Positions 5,353-7,011 of a stretch of 7,011 nt of DNA are shown here, piece after piece (position 1 is the stretch's first letter; every line of letters begins with the position of its first letter). Location of the stretch: positions 1 through 7,011 of the forward strand of contig CAMWSA010000195.1 of assembly GCA_947176785.1 (NCBI GenBank), written 5' to 3'. The position numbers and the translations under genes were made by a program. The notes below the pieces were generated by a model. That model was not told the origin of the DNA. It saw nothing but the letters and a program-made list of their open reading frames with translations, and did no database searches. Source of the DNA: an uncultured Lachnospiraceae bacterium (GTDB taxonomy: Bacteria; Bacillota; Clostridia; Lachnospirales; Lachnospiraceae).

Positions 5353-6450
5353 TTATGGATTCTTTTTCTGCTCATATATGTCAAAAAAATCATCGGTGCT
5401 TACCTCCTGGTCATGAACCAGCGCAATCTCCTGCCATAACTCCTCATTCATGCTGCGCACAAGCGTTTCCACAAAGGCATCATACTCCCCGCCAAACACC
5501 TGGCCCCGTCTTTCTTCCACTATTTTCAGTTTGTTGGCGTCTGTCTCCTCCCTGTCAAAGGTGCTGACACAGCGGATCAGGTGATAGCCTCCCTCCAACT
5601 CCACCACATCGCTGATCTCCCCGTTTCCCAGTTTGAAAGCCGCTTCTTCCAGGACAGGATCAATCTCTCCCTTGCGGAAGGAATAGCGCAGATTCTCGTC
5701 CTCACTGTATTTTGCCGCCAGCTCCGCAAAATCTTCCTCCCCGTTTACCGCCTGTTCCCGCAGCTGCAGGATCTGTCCGTAGCATTCCTGCTTCATGCTC
5801 TCCGAATAGTCGATGCGCCTGCCCGTTCCATCCGTAGTATAAGTGCGGATCAGGATATGCTCAATGGTGATCGTGCGTGCCTCATCATCGCTGATTTCCG
5901 GATTTATTCCCTCGATGATCCGGTTATACACCTTCTCCGCCATGGCATACTCTGTATACAGCTGCCGGATGGTGTCCTGATCCACCCCCATGACCTGGCG
6001 CTCCCGGTCTGACAGAGAGCCGTAATAAGCCTGCGCCGCCTCGTCCACCCGCTGTCTCTCCCCCTCATCCAGATCCAGCTTCCTCTCCTTTGCCATCAGA
6101 TACATGGTCTTGATCTGAGCCAGCTTAGCCAGCACCGTGTCCTTCACGTTGTCCTCCAGGGTCACGCCGTTTGCCTCCACACTCCAGATCTGTTCCCCAT
6201 ATACATTCTCATATTGATTCTGGGTGTTGACCAGGTATACCATGAACTCCGGCAGTGTGCAGGTACTTCTCCCGATGCGAAACACTTCGTCCTTGCCAAA
6301 ACCGGTGGTAAACACCACTCTGGAAAATTCTCCCCCCAGGCCGCAGCCGGTCAGGGACAGCGCCGTAAACACCATAGCCAGCAGGCTGCCCAGGAACTGC
6401 CTGTATAAAACCCTTCTCCATAACTTCCTACCTTTCACTTTTATCCCCAT
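5353..6450 (-). CDS. parvulin-type peptidyl-prolyl isomerase lipoprotein (PpiC/PrsA-like)
   Basis: Predicted extracytoplasmic foldase anchored by lipid to the outer face of the membrane, catalysing cis-trans isomerisation at prolyl bonds in exported proteins. From the ATG at 6450 it has 365 residues. A basic n-region and a hydrophobic core end in the lipobox LTGC with lipidated Cys36. A helical SurA/PrsA-like N-domain spans about 60-190. The parvulin domain (about 195-300) shows IEHILIRT with His198, FAELAAKYSED, LGNGEISDVVE and the closing GGYHLIRC with His290. The C-terminal helix and acidic tail resemble PrsA-like proteins. The start is uncertain. ATG 6450 has no clear ribosome site, while an ideal one (AGGTAGGA) precedes an ATG at 6421 that is one frame off; removing one G of the GGG at 6411-6413 would join them. 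TTG 6531 is upstream of the predicted promoter -10 and is rejected. A terminator follows the gene. Confidence 0.9.
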   Translation of the reverse strand: MGIKVKGRKLWRRVLYRQFLGSLLAMVFTALSLTGCGLGGEFSRVVFTTGFGKDEVFRIGRSTCTLPEFMVYLVNTQNQYENVYGEQIWSVEANGVTLEDNVKDTVLAKLAQIKTMYLMAKERKLDLDEGERQRVDEAAQAYYGSLSDRERQVMGVDQDTIRQLYTEYAMAEKVYNRIIEGINPEISDDEARTITIEHILIRTYTTDGTGRRIDYSESMKQECYGQILQLREQAVNGEEDFAELAAKYSEDENLRYSFRKGEIDPVLEEAAFKLGNGEISDVVELEGGYHLIRCVSTFDREETDANKLKIVEERRGQVFGGEYDAFVETLVRSMNEELWQEIALVHDQEVSTDDFFDIYEQKKNP

Positions 6451-6475
6451 CCGCGCGCTGCGGCGCACACTCAAA

Positions 6476-6504
6476 TCAATAGTTGAATACACATTTTTAT
6501 TCAA
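6476..6504 (-). promoter_or_regulatory. promoter of the ppiC-like gene with overlapping inverted repeat
   Basis: Minus strand: -35 TTGAAT (6504-6499), a 17-base spacer and -10 TATTGA (6481-6476), each a 4/6 consensus match. The predicted start is near 6469. A perfect 7-bp inverted repeat TTGAATA/TATTCAA (6483-6489 with 6498-6504, 8-base centre) covers the -35 and spacer. It could be a repressor operator or simply chance in AT-rich DNA. Confidence 0.5.
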
Positions 6505-6560
6505 CCCGGTATTGGCCGACACCCGTTCCAAATATGGACGACTGGGTTTTCCTTCCCGCG

Positions 6561-6593
6561 CGGCACAGCTTGTCCGGTCTGCAGCTTGTGCCG
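6561..6593. repeat. inverted repeat / hairpin in the ilvE-ppiC gap
   Basis: CGGCACA pairs with TGTGCCG (6561-6567 with 6587-6593). The stem extends through GCT/AGC with a one-base bulge, closing a 12-base loop. There is no T-run on either side, so it is not an intrinsic terminator. It lies upstream of the predicted ppiC promoter. Its role is unknown. Confidence 0.4.
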
Positions 6594-6639
6594 TGCAGGA
6601 ATTGGAAAAGCTTGACGCTCGTCAGTATCAATGTCCCTG

Positions 6640-6683
6640 AAAAAAATGTCCGATCCGAAAGGCTCTCCTCACAGATCGGACAT
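6640..6683 (-). terminator. intrinsic terminator of ilvE
   Basis: Minus strand: a perfect 10-bp stem ATGTCCGATC/GATCGGACAT (arms 6683-6674 and 6655-6646) with an 18-base loop, followed by a run of T (complement of the A-run 6640-6646). It starts 17 bases after the ilvE stop codon. Confidence 0.9.
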
Positions 6684-6699
6684 ATTGTGCCGGAAAAAA

Positions 6700-7011
6700 T
6701 TATTTGATTACATGGAGCCATCCCTCGGGAGCCTGGATGCGTCCCATCTGGATACCTGTCAGGGTATCATACAGCTTCTTGGTGACTGGGCCCATCTCGC
6801 TCATACCGCTGGGCAGGCAAATCTCCCTGCCATGATCCACGATCTTACCCACAGGGGAGATAACCGCCGCTGTACCGCACAGGCCGCACTCCGCGAAATC
6901 CTGTACCTCCTCCAGCAGCACTTCCCTCTCCTCCACCTCCAGTCCCAGATATTCCTTTGCCACATGAATCAGGGAACGACGGGTGATGGAAGGCAGGATG
7001 CTGCTTGACTT
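6700..7011 (-). CDS. ilvE: branched-chain amino acid aminotransferase, C-terminal part
   Basis: PLP-dependent fold-type IV aminotransferase that interconverts Leu, Ile and Val with their 2-oxo acids, using glutamate/2-oxoglutarate, in the cytosol. Only the last 103 codons are present; the open frame runs off the right edge, so the start and the catalytic Lys are outside. Diagnostic segments are LPSITRRSLI, the cofactor-phosphate motif CGTAAVISPVGKI, and the closing LYDTLTGIQMGRI with EGWLHVI. These match the C-terminus of the long, eukaryote-like BCAT subgroup more than E. coli IlvE. A CGLC (CxxC) pair precedes the GTAA motif; whether it is redox-active is unknown. TAA at 6702-6700 is followed at once by a strong terminator, so this gene ends its own transcript. 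Confidence 0.92.
   Translation of the reverse strand, partial: KSSSILPSITRRSLIHVAKEYLGLEVEEREVLLEEVQDFAECGLCGTAAVISPVGKIVDHGREICLPSGMSEMGPVTKKLYDTLTGIQMGRIQAPEGWLHVIK

Noticed and set aside
6209..6421. 70-codon minus-strand ORF with an excellent ribosome site
   Set aside because: It is out of frame with, and inside, the PpiC signal-peptide and N-domain region. Its sequence has no protein-like features. Its start is instead reported as a possible frameshifted ppiC start.
6613..6624. Short palindrome TGACG-CT-CGTCA
   Set aside because: It is only a 5-bp arm with a 2-base centre, too short a gap for an RNA hairpin and with no nearby promoter context. Likely chance.
6497..6721. 74-codon minus-strand frame between ilvE and ppiC
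   Set aside because: It runs through the ilvE terminator hairpin and the ppiC promoter, and shows no family signature.

Overview
The window looks like a chromosomal segment of an anaerobic Firmicute, most likely a Lachnospiraceae-type clostridium. This is inferred from the HtpG and PpiC sequence style, a perfect CIRCE element, sigma-A-like promoters, U-tailed intrinsic terminators and a decayed Rpn/PD-(D/E)XK-type transposase tail. I cannot name a species. All intact genes lie on the minus strand, so the layout is best read from high to low coordinates.

Region by region on the minus strand: (a) 7011-6700 is the C-terminal end of a branched-chain aminotransferase (IlvE), closed by a strong terminator at 6683-6640. 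(b) 6505-6476 is a promoter overlapped by an inverted repeat. It drives a lipoprotein parvulin-type peptidyl-prolyl isomerase (PpiC/PrsA-like) ending at 5353, followed by its terminator at 5324-5286. (c) A perfect HrcA operator (CIRCE, 5251-5277) and a TTGACA promoter follow. Then comes an unusually long, hairpin-rich leader of about 330 nt before htpG (4875-2641), which encodes an Hsp90 chaperone with a repeat-built acidic insertion. (d) 2640-2043 holds two hairpins, a plus-strand pseudogene fragment resembling an Rpn-family transposase tail, and that fragment's terminator. (e) 2042-1 is an ABC exporter half-transporter that runs off the window. It has an Asp in place of the Walker B catalytic Glu and an abnormally long linker between its membrane and nucleotide-binding domains.

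How the genes relate: htpG and ppiC are both folding factors, one cytosolic and one extracytoplasmic. They are separate transcription units, because a terminator lies between them. CIRCE next to the htpG promoter suggests heat-shock control by HrcA. The ABC half-transporter probably forms a heterodimer with a partner encoded just beyond position 1. Nothing here is clearly a new system. The points most worth a second look are the CIRCE/long-leader arrangement of htpG, the 39-bp repeats inside htpG, the one-base-off start of ppiC, and the ABC linker and tail extensions.
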